A program made the translations under genes and the position numbers. Source: Odobenus rosmarus divergens (Eukaryota; Chordata; Mammalia; Carnivora; Odobenidae). Taken from it: a stretch of DNA of 64,000 bases. Below, one piece after another: positions 11,801 to 24,829 of the stretch (the stretch's first letter is position 1; every line of letters starts with the position of its first letter). Where the stretch lies: positions 2,181,387-2,245,386 of the forward strand of contig NW_004450460.1 in NCBI RefSeq assembly GCF_000321225.1, given 5' to 3'. The notes below the pieces were generated by a model. It was not told the origin of the DNA. It made no database searches and saw only the letters and a list, made by a program, of their open reading frames with translations.

Positions 11801-14478
11801 GCAGCCAGACAAGCAGCCTGGGAGATGCCTGGGGGCCGGATGCACCCCTCCTGCCCGGCTGGCATGAGCCCTCAGAGCAGCTTCCTGGACCCTCCCGCCT
11901 CCCACCCCAGGCCCCCGCTGAAAGCCAGAGCAAGCTGTCCTCAACCCCAGCCCGCTGCCCCGGTCCTGCGCCCAAGCTGGCCCTCGAGGCCCTGGGAGCA
12001 GCAGCCCTGCCCTCCCACCCCTGGCATTTCCCACCGGGAGCCCCCAAGTCTCTGGCCAGGCCAACCTCCCACTTCTTCCTGTGTCAGGTCCCAAGCCACC
12101 CGTGGGCATGGCAGCACCCACCTGGCCGGGGTCAGGAGCTGTGCCCACCAGCGGGCCACCAGACCAGAGGCTTTCCTGGGACTCTCAGATCACAAGGGGA
12201 GGCCAGCCCCCAGGAGCGCCCAGCGTGACTCAGGACATGCCAGTTAAATTAAGGGATAAGATGAGGATCTTGGAAAGGGGCTACTGGCACCACAGGGGGC
12301 TGCAGGCTCGCCTGGACACGGGCAGGGCACCGCCAGGCAGTGCCAGGTGATAGACGCGCGGGGGAGGGGAGTCCACCACCCAGTGCCTTGAGGAGGCGAT
12401 TAGGCAGGTGTTTTGACTGGCGTGGCCAGACAGCTGGGGTGGGGGATGGGGTGGCAAAAGGCAGATGTGGCCGGGGCTCCTGGGACGGCCCCACACACAG
12501 CCCCAAGCTAGCATCCTCCTGGGGGCGTCTGCTGGGTCACCTGGAGGGACCGGAACCTCCCAGCATACAGCCAGTCTCTGGTTTGCGGGCGCTCCCCAGG
12601 TCACCGGAAACCTACCCGTTCCAATGCCCTGGTTTCATCCTGGGACCACCTCCAAGCCCTGGACCCCAGTGGTTCACTGGGGGGTCTGAAAGGGTGGCAC
12701 CCCCTCTTGGCCCTGGCCCCATCCTTGCGGCCCCCAAGGCCCAGGGGTCGCTGGCAGCTGGGCCTGGAGCGTGCTCGTCCACAGAGCTGGACAAACAGAG
12801 CTCCAGTTTCCATTGACCTCGGAGTGCCAGGAGCCCGGGGCTAGGGCCCTCTGGATGGCGACAGCCCCCACCTGGGCCCTTTCCAAGCCATTGTCCTGCA
12901 GAGTGTTGGTGGGCGGGCAGAGTGGGCCCTGCCGCTGGGCAGCCCAGGAGCCCCCAGGCAGGCGACCTCCGACCTCACCGGCCAGCTGCTGTTTTTTCAC
13001 CTGCTCCGGGGTGGGGGGCAGGGGTTACCTCCAGCACCAGCAAACCAGGCCTGGACGGAGGGTGGGCTGGGGGCTCTCAGCAGTAGCCAGAGACATTGGC
13101 CTGAGAAAAGATCTTCTCCAACGACAGAGCAGGGGCCACCACCCTGCCCCGTCCCAAGGCCTCTGAAGCCAAGACACCACCCCCCACTGCCCAGACCTCA
13201 GGTGCTAGCCGGTGGCAGGGTGTGGGGGTCCACTCTGAGCCCCGGACCCCTCTCTCTCAGCAGGTCCCTCCATGACCTCGCAGGCCTGATTCTGTCCTCT
13301 GGCCCTCCTGAGGATGAGGCCTCCCTGCTTCCTCAACCCTCCCACTGTCCCCAGCACCCCAAGCACCTTAGCGAGGCAGAAGGTGGAGGGGGGATAGCTC
13401 GCCGCAGGGTGGACCTCAGAGCCCCTCCCATCATCTCTGAGCCTCTGGCCCAGAGCCCACCCCTGCAGGCAGAGCTACACCCTCTCAGCCCTCACTTGTT
13501 TCCAGGCTTAGGGTTCATGTGTGTCTGGGCAGTGGTCCCACAGCCTGAGAAGCGACAGGTCCGTCCTGGTGTCTGTCAGGGTCTGGCCTCCTTCTGCTTC
13601 CTGGGTATGGACTCGGGTTGCAGGGGAGGGTGGGGTGGTCAGAATGGAGTGGAAAGCATGTCCCTCAGACACCACAGTGACTCCCACCTGCCCCCGACTT
13701 GGAACCCCCCCTTCCTCTCCCACACAGCCCCCTCTGCACCCGGCTCAGCGAAATTCTCCCCCGCTTTTTAGCCTATAGGAAGCATGTGAGCTTTCTGAGC
13801 AACATCAAAGCCGGAGACCCGGGCTGCCGGGATCAATCCTGTCGGCAGCCCCATCTTCCTGCCCAGCCTGCTGCCCCAGGAAGCGGGTAGGAAGTGGCAA
13901 AACACACGGTGAGGGGGTCCTGGAGTGCTCGTGGGGTGCACGGATTGTACTGAGAGCAGAGAAGCCCTGGGGCACATGGGTCCTCCCCCCCAGTGCAGAG
14001 CGGGAAACCAAGGCCCAGGGCCGAGCTGGCCTGATGTGGTACTTACTTGTACGAATTTGCACTGGAAAAGCCCCAGAGGAGAAACGGGACTTCCAGCGGC
14101 AGAGAAGTCTGTTGCCAGGCCAGGAAGCCGGAGGGCAGGGAGGGACGGACCAGCTCAAACAAGAGGGGCCTTCTCGGGTCAGATGGCAAGGCCAGAGAGG
14201 CCAGGTCCAAGAAAAGGATGCAGGGAATTACCATAGTTTGAACACAGCTCCTCCCCTGGTCCATGTGGGCCAAGAAGCCAGGAAGCACTCTGACTGCCCC
14301 ATACAGCCACGTGCCAGGGCGTCCAAGTCATGCCCACTGGTTCCAATAGAGCTGCCATTGCTCCTGCACGTAAGAACATCCCAACCGCCCCCCAGAACCT
14401 CAAAAATCTGTTACAAGCCTGACGGTTGACTCAATCTACCAAACCCCACTGAATTCATTTTGGTTGTTTCTTAGCTTT

Positions 14479-14497
14479 CACACACACACACACACAC
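14479..14497 (+). repeat. (CA)n microsatellite
   Basis: Nine CA units following 'ttagcttt'. Confidence 0.9.
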
Positions 14498-15384
14498 GTG
14501 CAAGAATGGTCTTCGCAGGGATGTGGGGCAAGGCAGTGGGGACACAGGAAAACACTAGAGCTAGAGACCACAGATCCTCTTGTTCCCGTCCTGGCCCAGC
14601 TACTCTCTAGCCACGCATCCTTGGGCCAGAGCCCCGGGTGTCTCTGAGCTTCAGTTGGTCCCAACCTCACAGAGCTGTCCGCTGGGCCCTGAGCGAAAAA
14701 GAAGCCACAGCAGGCCCCTACCCAAGCGGTAGAGCTCCCTGAGCCCAGGGAGGAGCGTGATATGGACCGCGGTATGCAGGATGTGCCCTCATACACCTCG
14801 GCACTGCAGATCTGTCCCCGGGTACCAGTCTCAACAGCAAATCAACGTTGAACAGCAAAGTTGCCGGGCGGCGCCTGGACTAACACTATGCCTAGGCCTC
14901 ATTATTCTCCATCCCGTTCTTCTGGAACGGTCAGGGGAGGCCAGCAGGGGCCCAGGGGCCTAAGGGTTGAGCGGCACCCCCAGCAAGGCCGCGACGCCCT
15001 GGCGTCCGAAGACTCATGGAGCTACTCACGGGACACCCCCTGTCAGCCTCAGCCCCGGGCCGGCACACCCCCACCGGGGCCAAGGACCCGCACGCAGGGA
15101 GCCCTCAGCCCACTCCCGAGAAGGCGGGCACTCCCGAGAAGGCGGGGCCGCAGCCCCTCTGCCAGGACAATGGGGGTGACAGGTCGGAGATGGATCGGCA
15201 GGCCCAGGGAGAGGAGGCTCGTGCTGGGAGAGGCCGGGTCTGGGGTAGGGCTGCCCCAGGCACTTGAGGGGGAGGAGATGCGGAGGCCCTGACCGCTGAT
15301 GGGCTGGGGCCTGGGCGGGCCCCGGGGTCCACAGCATCGCCTGGGAGAAGGGCCCGTCCTGGAATGGGAGGCGGGAGGCCCCTG

Positions 15385-15480
15385 GAGAAAAGCTTTCTAA
15401 AGGGGTTGTCGGGACGGTGGGTAATGTCATTAAGTAATTTCAAAGGGTCTTAATCAAATTCACTCTCCCGTCCACAGAAC
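15385..15480. promoter_or_regulatory. AT-rich block, candidate regulatory element
   Basis: 'gaaaagctttctaaagg', 'aatgtcattaagtaatttca' and 'ggtcttaatcaaattcac' form a short AT-rich cluster in GC-rich DNA with TAAT/ATTA cores. No repeat recognised. Inference only. Confidence 0.3.
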
Positions 15481-15699
15481 CTCGTCAAAAGGCCTTTGGA
15501 GAGGAAAAGAGGCCGCGACAATCGACTTGGGCCTTCCACTTGACTGGCCAGCCCTGCACGCCGGGCCTGTGGGCTCCTGCCTCACCTACGACTCAGTGTC
15601 CGACACCAAGCTGCCCGTCTCCTCGGTGGGCGCCAGGCCATCCCAAACAGCCCCTCCTGGGAGACACCTCGGAGACATCCCTTCCCAAGCCTCAACAGC

Positions 15700-15875
15700 T
15701 GAGAACCACCACTTACAGAAAGGGAGACTGAGGCTCAAGGAGCCGTCCGACGTTCCGAAGCCAGGAACACAACCCCTCTGTACCTCGGTTTCCCCATCTG
15801 TCAGACGTGGGTGAGGCTGTGTCCCACCCCACATGGTTCGGTGGACTCAGTCAGGCCACACGGTAGGTGCTTCCT
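15700..15875 (-). repeat. MIR-like SINE fragment
   Basis: 'gggagactgaggctcaagga' resembles the MIR antisense word 'gaaactgaggctcagaga', with 'cggtttccccatctgtcaga' and 'cggtaggtgcttcctgaatg' nearby. The two halves point in different orientations, so it may be two overlapping copies. Confidence 0.45.
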
Positions 15876-18394
15876 GAATGTTCTGGGGGTGATTTCTCAG
15901 GCCCACAGCCCCCGACGCCCCATCCGCTGGGGTCCTTCAGAGCCCACTCTTTTCCCTTTGACCTACCCCTTCCTCCCAGGAGGCCAAGGAGCAGACGCAC
16001 ACTTTCCCAGCAGCGGCCCCTGGGTCCAAGTTCACGCGGGAGTGCCTGGGGCTCAGGCTGTCCTGCCACCGCCGTTCTCCTTGTGGGACTAAGGAGGCTG
16101 CAGAGCCTTCGACCTTCCCCCGTCCACCCGCCGTAACCATGTCAGCACCCCCCCCACCAGTGGGCATTCACTTGTTTCTGAGCTGTGGCCACTGACGGCC
16201 CCCCTAGGGGACACCCACCCACACGGTGGGAGCCACAGTCGCTCTCCCAGAGCGGGGCCCCCCAGCCCCGGTTCTGCCCCAGTCGGCCCATGGGGCAGGG
16301 CGGCCTGCAGGCTCGCAGGGAGCGGCCACAGCGCTGAGGGCGCCCCTCTCCGACTCTGACACCAGCCACATCCCTCAGACCCAGCTGCCTGCGACTTCCG
16401 GTCTCTGCCCCAGCACCCCCATCCTTAGTCCCCATCCCCTGCTCTTCACGGCCTCCTCACCACGGAGCACCCCTGCCTCCCACCAAGTGAGCGGGAAGGG
16501 CTGTCCCTGCCTTCACCTCATGCAGAACCTGAGCGGCGGTGGGGAGGCCAGAAGCCAGCAGGTGGCCGGTCGCACCCTCCTCTCCCCCAGCCCTGCCCAT
16601 CTCCCCCCTGCCGACAGCCTCAAGGTGAAGCAGGCAGAGTCATGCCCTGAAAACACTCCCCAAAACCCCGCGTGTGTCCAAGCGGCTTCTGTTGCCCGGC
16701 GCCTGGCTGGCCCAGCCTCCCTCCAGCCCCTGCCAAGACCTGGCACCACCGCCCCACAGCCCCTCTCCCTCCAGCAGCCCGCAAGCCCTGAGGGCACGGG
16801 CAGATTGCTTCCCGCCCCCCCCCCCCGCCTGCTCCCCCGTTCCCCCCGGGGAAAAGACCTCATTGTTTACCCCCCAGCCCCCGCCTGGCTCAGAGACACT
16901 AGGGCTCCAGGCTCCGAGGTCACCCGGCCTCACAGAATCCACCTGCAGCCGCACCAGCTCCAGGAAACCGAATCCCAGCGGCAGATGACAGGCGCAGGCG
17001 GCAGGACAGAGCGCCATTCAGCCCGTGCCGGAGCGGGCCTGGCCTGACCTGGCGGCCGCCTCCCCCACCTGGGCCCTCCCTCCCTGGGCACCAGCCCCCA
17101 GGAGCCAGTGCTGCTCAGACCGCCTGTCAGGGGCCACGGCTGTGGACAGGGGGTCCCAGGACACAGGTGTGAGATGAGTGCAGAAGCAGGCAAGACCCCG
17201 CCCCACCTCGAGGGCCTCACCAACGACGCCGGGCAGCCCGGGGCGGGGGGGGGAGCCCAGGGACCCCCCCAAGCCCAGTGTTAAGAGACACAGTCCTCCT
17301 GCCTGGGCACAACACATCAGGCAGGCCTTGCTGCCCCCATTTTATGGGTGAGGAACCCAAGGCCAGAGCATCGGACCTGCCTGCCCAAGTTCCTACACAG
17401 ATGAGGAGCAGAGCGGGGTGGTGCCTGGTGTGTCTGGCTCCCCAGGCCTGCCCCTTGCCCTGCCCAGGGGTCCCCTGTGAAGGAGCACTGGAAGAGGTAG
17501 CCTAGGAGGAGAGTGGGCCCAGCAGCCGCGATGGGAGGGAGGGGTGGTGGGGGGAGAGGCAGGAGAGTGGGCGTGAGCAGCCCCAGGAGGGGTGAGGGCT
17601 GCGGAAGCCAGCCTCCCGCCCTGGAGACAGAGATTCTGGAACGTCTTGTACAAGTGGGCCACAGCTGTGGGGGGCAGTCAAGGAGGCAGGTGGATAGGCA
17701 AAGAGAGGTGGCCCGCACCCCTGCCCTCCCTCTCCTGCAGGAGAGGCCCAGAGTGACTTGGGGCCCATCCGTCTCTCATCGCCTCTGCATTTGGGTGTGG
17801 CCAGCAATCTCATGGACTCCAGCCCCAGGCCAAGCTGACCCCCAAGCGGAGGAGGTCATCTCTCTTCCAGCAGAGCTCCAGCTAAGGCTCTCCAGCAGCC
17901 ACGTCTTCTGTCCGGCCGGCCACGCATGGGCCGGGCAGGAAGAGAAGGATGGAGTGAGCAGGGAAATGGAGGTGGGCTCGGGCCCCGGGGGCATCCATGC
18001 CATCCTGCGCTCCCAGCCGGGGCACCCAGGTTCTACCGCGAGGGCCCGCGATCGGCACGCCCTCCAGGCTGTCGCCGGCTCCCACTCCGGCATGCAGCCC
18101 CGGCCAGGACACGGCGCAGACACAGTCCTGCTCTCCAAAGGCAGGGCCACGAGCTGCCTGTCACTCAGCTCTTCTGCACGGCTGGTCACCCTGAAAAGAG
18201 CTAGTCCTGGAGCTAGCAGGCATGAATATCGGCTCAGCCCGCTGCAGGAAGCAGAGACTGGAAACCCCGGGGCAGGAGAGGCCAGTCTCCAGGCCCAGCC
18301 CCCACGCTCCCAACCCACCCATCATCAGCTGTCCCGGCTCCTCCCACGCTACTCCCCCTCCAAGTGCCACCGCCACCCCCACCACCACTACCCT

Positions 18395-18560
18395 CCACAT
18401 CGGCCGAGCTCCCTTTCTCCACTTAGCAAACTCCTACTCACTCACCGCAGCCCAGGGCACAGGGCCCCTCCTCCGTGAAGCCTTTCCGAAGGGCCAACCA
18501 TACATGGCCTGGGCTTCCTCTCAGAGCCCGTGGTGCCCATTGCTGCCGGTCTCCCTTAAA
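18395..18560 (+). repeat. L2-like LINE fragment
   Basis: 'caaactcctactcactcacc' through 'cctcctccgtgaagcctttc' resembles the L2 section reading 'caactcctactcatcc…cctcctctgtgaagcctttcctg'. Confidence 0.5.
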
Positions 18561-19509
18561 GATGGCAGTGCTCCTTCAGTGAATGATGGAGGGCTTGTCT
18601 AACAGAGAGCATCCTTGGGCATCTGCCTCTGAACTGCCAATCTGCAGGAAGCCAGCTCAGCTGGGCCCGCGAACTCCTGAGGACAAGAGCAGGGAGCTGT
18701 GGCCATTCCCAACACTGGGCACGGGGCCTGGACCTGACCTGACCCTGGGGGACGGGAGGTGCCCATCAGGAACCACGGAGAGAGGGCGCACACCTGCACC
18801 TGCCGTCCAGCCACACCCACTTCCAGCCCCCTCCCCACACACCAGCTATGCTGCAGTCCCTCACGAGCCCCCAGGGTTTGCCCCACAGGCCTGCCCACCC
18901 CCAAAGCCCCCCTTGCCCACATCCCACTTCTGTAGAATTTTGAAGGCAGTATCAGGAGAGCAGGTTTCTGAAATTCTCTGCACCCCAGAGGCATAGCCCC
19001 AGAGATTTGGAAGAACAGGTACTATACACCAGGCCCCAAGCACAGACCCAGCACAGATGGGACCACCATCCTCAACATCATCATGGCTGACCTGACTTTG
19101 CTTTCGGGGCGTCTCACACAGGTAACCTTGTCTGATGAAGTTTCCAGCTCCCGAAGGAGACCTGAGTGCCAGGCGTCACCACGCCCCAGGCACCATACCT
19201 CCCAGGACCCCTGCGATAAGGGCAGGAGGGGGTTACTCTAACCCAGGTACACGGCAAAAATGCGAGACCCAGGTGGAAACACGCCCCACCCAAGTCCCAC
19301 ATGGCTCCCAGGCCAGAGACCTTTGCACCACCGCACACGCGTGGCCCACCAACGAGGCCAAGGGTCACTCAGCCACATGACAGGTGGGAGAGCCCCGAGC
19401 CCCCACTCCCACAGCCCGATGGACGGCTGCAGGGCAGGGAGCTCGGGCTTGACCATGCCCACCCAGTCTGAGCGCTCCCGTCCCAGAGGCTCCGTGTTTA
19501 CACACTAGT

Positions 19510-19625
19510 CCCTGGACCCCTAATTTCCAAGAAAATTAGTTGGCAGACGAATTTTCACTGGCGTGTTATTGACTGCTCAGCTTTAAGGTTGCTCTTGCTG
19601 ACGGTATTAGCAGCCCAGAAGGATG
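19510..19625. promoter_or_regulatory. AT-rich block, candidate regulatory element
   Basis: 'cctaatttccaagaaaatta' (contains a STAT-like TTCCAAGAA), 'gacgaattttcactggcgtg', 'ttattgactgctcag' and 'gacggtattagc' in a GC-rich context. No known repeat and no ORF. Regulatory role is inferred. Confidence 0.35.
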
Positions 19626-20679
19626 AGGAAGGCCGTACCCGACCCCTGAGGTCTCAGACATTCTGGCCACTGCTAACAGGGGGACATTTGAGGGTCCCCT
19701 CAAATCATGACTCCATCTAGCACGCACAGCCGCACGACTCGGCCCCTCCCTGCGTCTCCAGCATCCTCCTCATACACCCTAACCAGGAGCCCAGGCCCCA
19801 GCCCCACCCTGCTAACCCAAGGGATGGACAGCCGTCCCTGTCCCCTCAGGTCCTCTGCCTGCGGGAAACCTCCCCATGGCCCTCAGTCTGGGCCAGGGGC
19901 TCCCTCCACACACTGGGAGCTGGTGCTGAAGGGGAGGAAGGACAGTAGTCACAGATGGACATTCCCGGAACAGGACCACCAAGACTCCCATTTGTCCACC
20001 TGGGGAAAACGAGGCCCAGGGACAGGCACACACTGTCCTCTGTGCCTCACAGCACCCCTAGACCTTGGAGGGTGCCAGAGTCTGAGCAATACTGTCAAAA
20101 GTGCAGGGGACTTAGAGGGCACCAGTGACCCAGGCACCTGTGTGCAGGGCTCCCGGTCCTGCCTCCCACCTCCGGCACCCTTGGCCCTCTCTGCAGCCTC
20201 CTTGTGCTGCTGAGGGTTCTGGGAGTCTCACCACACCCCTCAGGCACGCCCCCCCCCCCCCCCCGCACACTTTGAGTTCTTGAGGCCTTGGCCCGTGGCA
20301 AGGAAAGGAGCCTCACGATAATGAGCCCTGGCTTGTGGCCGGAGCCCCGGTCACCAGGCTGAAAAGCATCGTGCCCATTGCCAGAGATTGCCCCCAACTT
20401 GGAAGGCCTGTAAACCACCCTGAAAGTCATGGGTTTCAAAGATTGGGGGCATTAAATACCATGGAGAAAATACCAAAAACTTGTGCCAGTGGCTAGGGGG
20501 CCAGGTTTTACTATCTCCGCAGTGCAGACTTTCCCACACCTGACCCCCACCCAGCCCACCTGCCAGGACTCCAGTGGGGATCCACCAGCAAGGCCCGAGC
20601 ACCCTGGCCAGGAGGCAGGCAGGGTGATGACAGGCCCAGAGGGGCAATGACAGGGGCAGGGACGGGGGTTCTGCCGCTG

Positions 20680-21440
20680 CCCGCGGTAGGACCCGGCCCC
20701 GTTGTGGGGGGTGCTCCGCAGCGCAGGCCGCCCCAGGCCTCCGGGTGCTGGGGCCTGGGCCGCGAGGGGCCGCGGGCCGGGCGGCGGGGGGCGGGAGCGG
20801 GGTCGGGGGTCCGGCCAGCTTTAATGCGCTGACAAAGCCTCATTTGCAGGTCAATGCCGCGGCACACTCGCCTCTCCCCTCGCCCGGCGCCCTTTGTCCG
20901 GCCCGCGCCCGCTCCTCGCGCCAGATGGCCGCGGAAATGCTAATTTCGGGCGCCCCCCGCCCCCCGCGTTTAATTGCGCCTTTGCAGATGGGCCGCGAGT
21001 GTGCGCTTCATGCAGATGAGCGCGGCCTGGCCGCCGGGGGCCTGCAGGCCGGCTGCCCTGGGGCCGGCGGGAGCCGCGGCCCGGGTGGGGAGAGGGGGAC
21101 GGGAGGAGAGGGGAGGGGGCAGGAGGAAGCGGGGGAGGGGCGCCCCCCCAGCGCGCCGCCGGGCACGAGCGGGCACCCAGCGGGCCGGGCGCGGGAAGCG
21201 CGCTTTTCTCTTTTCATTTCTCCAAAATGGGATCTTAAGTGATTCTGAATGAAAACAAATTGGTCCGCTTTCTTCTCCAAACAGACGCGCAGGGCGGTGG
21301 GGGCTGCGGGCGCGGGGGAGGGGCGGGCGGGGTGGCCACGGAACCCCTGCCCGAGGGCCCTCGCTCCCGACGACTGCAAGCCCTCGCCCGCAGGCGGCAC
21401 CTGGGGGCGGCCTGGTAAGTCCGGCAGGCTTGGGGACTCT
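20680..21440. promoter_or_regulatory. CpG island with clustered TF-like motifs, no gene assigned
   Basis: CG dinucleotides are dense throughout, unlike the flanks. Embedded in it are AT-rich words: 'ccagctttaatgcgctgaca', 'gcctcatttgcaggtcaatg', 'gaaatgctaatttcgg' (octamer-like), 'gcgtttaattgcgcctttgc', E-box-like 'cagatgg/cagatgag', and 'cttttcatttctccaaaatg'. No coding exon is evident. It could be a promoter of an unannotated noncoding transcript or a CpG-rich enhancer. About 21 kb separates it from the CDKN1C promoter. Confidence 0.6.
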
Positions 21441-24160
21441 TAACTGGAGCCGGGGTCCTGGGACGGCTTGAAGCAACAGGAAGGCGACAGACGCCCCTCC
21501 CTCAGGACCCAGAAATGGGGCAGGCCATGGGTGCACAACCTGGTGGGGAGGGCATGAGCCCCGCCTCCTGCACTATCTCCAGCCCCAGCCAGAGCCCACG
21601 CCTCTAGCTCCAGTGCGCCTTCGGATGCGCGCCCCCCCCGCCCTCCACAGCCCGCAGCTCTGTGCCCAGAGCCGGCTCTGGCCTGAGGAAGGGGGCTCTG
21701 GGGTTTGGGAGAGTGCACAGAATGAGTAAGTGAATGAGAGAATGAATGAATGAGAGGATGATGGGAAAGGTCCCTCGGTGACCTTTTAGCATTTCCACCA
21801 CAAACTTGGAAAGCCTATGCATTGGTGGGTGAGGGACTTGGCGCACCACCAGCCCGGAGACAGGAGGATGGTCTGCTTCCCGGCCAGCACATAGTCCTGA
21901 CACATAACTCAGGCCAGAGCCTCTAGTAGAAAGAAAAGAGACCCGTGGGTCCCTCAGATTTTCTGTTGTATTTTTGTAACCTGCTCAGGCAAAGGGATGA
22001 TCCATTGGCCAGGTCCGAAGCCTGCAGTCACCACCAGCCTAGCCCTGGCGCCGCCCGGCCGCTGAGCCCCTTGCCTGGAGTGCCTTCCCTCCAGCCCTGC
22101 TCCACCTGCACCTCCTCCTTGATACCTGGGGACCCCTCAGGGGCTGCTCTTCCCAAACAGTCCCTGGGTACCTCCCTCACCTGGCTCCTTGGGGGAGCCC
22201 CCCAGCACCTTCCCCTAGGGGTGCCCAGCATCCAGCACGGCCTGGCCCTCTGGGGGACATTACGAGGGTTCCTGCAGCCACTGAGGCTGGGGCCAGAGGG
22301 CTCAGCTGACCCTTGATGCCTATCCCGCCTGCCGAGGATCTGTGCCAACACAGGGATGAGCCATGGGCAGGGGGTGGATCGTGGGAAATGCGCAGCCAGG
22401 ATGCACCATGGAAGTTTCCATGGCCATGGGTTGGAAACCGTTTCCTATCAGTGTGGAAATAACAGGTGCCCTCCTCAGCCTTCCCCTTTCATTTCTTTCC
22501 AGGAAACAGTTCAAACAGGATTTATAGACCCCTTCGAGACAAACATGGTGTGGTCTTAACCCCCTGCAGGTGCATCATGAACCAGAGACGTCCATCTTCC
22601 TCCTGGTCCGCTGAGCCACCCAACCCCGCATGGTGTCCTGGGACCTGCAGCCCCGCCAGCCAGCTGACCACCGGGACCCACAGCTTTGGTCACCAGGTCT
22701 TCACTCCAGTGTCTTTCCTTGGAGCCTCTGCGTCTCCTCCCGTTCCTGATGCCACTCTTCGACAGCAGTGTCCCCCACGCCCAGAACCTGGGCACATCCA
22801 ACGTTCGCCTTACTTGCTAAGACGGAAACCAGCTTCTCCCATCTTGTACAGTCACCAGCCTCACTGAAGCCTTTCTCCTGAACATTCGTCTGCTCCTTTG
22901 TTTGCCACACTCGCATTATGGGTCTCTTAACCCTCTCATCATGGTTAAATATTTTGAAATTAAAACAACGTATGTGCGTATACATATATTTACTCTAAAG
23001 CTTTAAAATATGTACTAAAATGTGAACCCTGGACCTAAATGTGGGTCTCAAACTTGTGTCAAGCCCCAAACTGTCATCCATGACTCTTTCCGGGGAGGAG
23101 AATCCATCTGAAGGAACTTTTACTTTTTTCTTTATACATTTCTGTATTGTTTGCTTTTTTTTTTTTTTTTTTTTACAATGAGCGTATATTTCTACAATCA
23201 GGGAAAGTACAAGGCTATTTTCATTTTAGAAATTATAAAAATAAAAAGCACCAGAGTGTGAGCTGGCCCCACCGGTGGGGAGGGGGGCAGCCCTGCATGG
23301 GGGTCTGGCGGCAGGACCCCCTGAGTCCTGGGTGTGCCTCAGTAATTAAAGCCTCTTGGAGGGACGCCAGGACAGGCCCACTACGTGCCAAATCCCACTC
23401 AGGCCTGCCCTCAGTTCCAGCAAAACTCCAAAGTATATTGTTGTTGTCGTTACTATTCTGCAGTTACGTGACATTTTTTAAATGCCTGGAGTGTTTTTTC
23501 AGCCATTTTCATTAGGTCCTTCTCTCTCTGCCTGTGGGACAGGCCGGCATTTTGCTGGCCATGAAGCAGGCTAGCCAAGGCTCAGAGAGGTAAAAAAAAC
23601 CAGCGTGGGTCACACAGCAACACCGTGGCCGGGCGAGAACGGAGGTCAACATCGTCGGGGCTCCAGCCTCAGGTCACCTTGCGGAGCTGTGAACTCTACA
23701 TCGTGTTTCAGCCCCCACTGGGCTTTTATTTGGATTTAGGAATTTGGGGGTGGGGGTGGATTTGAGAAAAGAGAACAAAAAGCACGAATGTGGTAACAGA
23801 GAAAAGGAGAGAAATCCAGAGCCCAGGCGCAAGAGACCAAGGAGGAGGCCTGCAGGGTGGCCGCGCAGGGGGCCAGGCCCAATTCTCAGTGTGAGTGGGG
23901 TGCCAGGCGGGTGAAACAGCAACCTCCAGGAGAATATCCAGTCCAGGGGGTGCCCCAAAATGGGGGGCAGTCCCCAGATGCCCCCAAGGCCTCTCTGAAA
24001 TGTAGGAGGCCCTGGAGGTTGCATTAGTCATGAACCCCAATCACCGAGCCAACCCCCAGCCCCAACTCTCGAATGAACCAGGCTGCCAGAGGCCTGGACG
24101 GGGCAGCTCTCCATTGGGCACCCCGGGTCTCAGGGCAGGAGGCCCAAGATGGAAGCCTAG
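21441..24160. other. Intergenic, mostly unremarkable
   Basis: No gene supported. 22.9-23.25 kb is AT-rich with a T-run of about 20 at 23154-23174 and may be an old retroposon tail. 23565-23625 ('ggctcagagaggtaaa…gtcacacagcaa') is a MIR-like antisense fragment. 21720-21765 holds a short imperfect GAATGA repeat. Confidence 0.5.
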
Positions 24161-24536
24161 TGTTATACACAGAACAATGCGCCCCCAAAATTCCTTCCTT
24201 GGAGTCCTAACACCCAGTATCTCAGAATGTGACCTCATTTAGAGAAAGGGCCTTTAAAGAGGAAATTAAGGTAAAATGGGGGTCACTAGGGTGGCCCTGG
24301 TCCAGCGTGATCGGGGTCCTTGCAAGAAGAGGACATCAGGACACAGACACGTATGGAGATACCACCCCATGAGGACACAGGGAGAGCATGGCCGCCCACA
24401 CACAAGGAGAGAGGCCTCAGGACCTGGCCCTGCCAACACCTTGATCTCAGACTTCCAGCCTCCAGGACAGGGGACAGTAAATTCTGTCCATTTGGTGTGT
24501 GGGACTGTGTTACAGCTGCCCTAGGAGACTACTGTA
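24161..24536 (+). mobile_element. MaLR-type (MLT1/MST) solo LTR
   Basis: A 376-bp stretch follows the MaLR LTR consensus end to end: the start 'tgttatacacagaacaatgc', then 'ggagtcctaacacccagtat' and 'ctcagaatgtgacctcattt', the internal 'tcagacttccagcctccaga' and the end 'cagctgccctaggagact'. It is heavily diverged, and no internal retroviral genes flank it, so it is an old solo LTR of an ERVL-MaLR element. Subfamily is not resolved by eye. Confidence 0.85.
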
Positions 24537-24829
24537 CCCAGTGTCCACCCGACCCCAACTAGACAGAGGGGAGGGAGGACCCATGTCCAGACCCACGCAG
24601 CCAGGGTGGACAAAGGGACCACATCCCAGGCCTCCAACAGAAACCCACACCCACACCCAAGCTTCCAGACCTTTTCTGACTCCGTGCATGAAGCCGCCTC
24701 CCAGCTGGTCTCCTTTAGAAGCATCATCTCAATACCCAGGGACACATCTCAAAACCGGGTAGTCCCCCAAAATGCCATTTCCCAAGGCCAAGACAAAAAA
24801 AAACCACGTGCAGAGAGAGCCAACGGCTG

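Larger units (their letters stand above)
8901..20679. other. Intergenic, KCNQ1 to first CpG island
   Basis: No gene is supported here. Open frames up to 321 codons exist (for example 16226-17047 and 17513-18478) but are GC-driven, lack splice or homology support and overlap frames on the other strand. Besides the features listed separately (L2/MIR pieces, a G30 run, a CA microsatellite, AT-rich blocks) there are a C12 run at 16815-16826, a C16 run at 20249-20264, and an 18-bp tandem doublet with unit 'cactcccgagaaggcggg' starting near 15110. The remainder shows nothing I can name. Confidence 0.6.
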
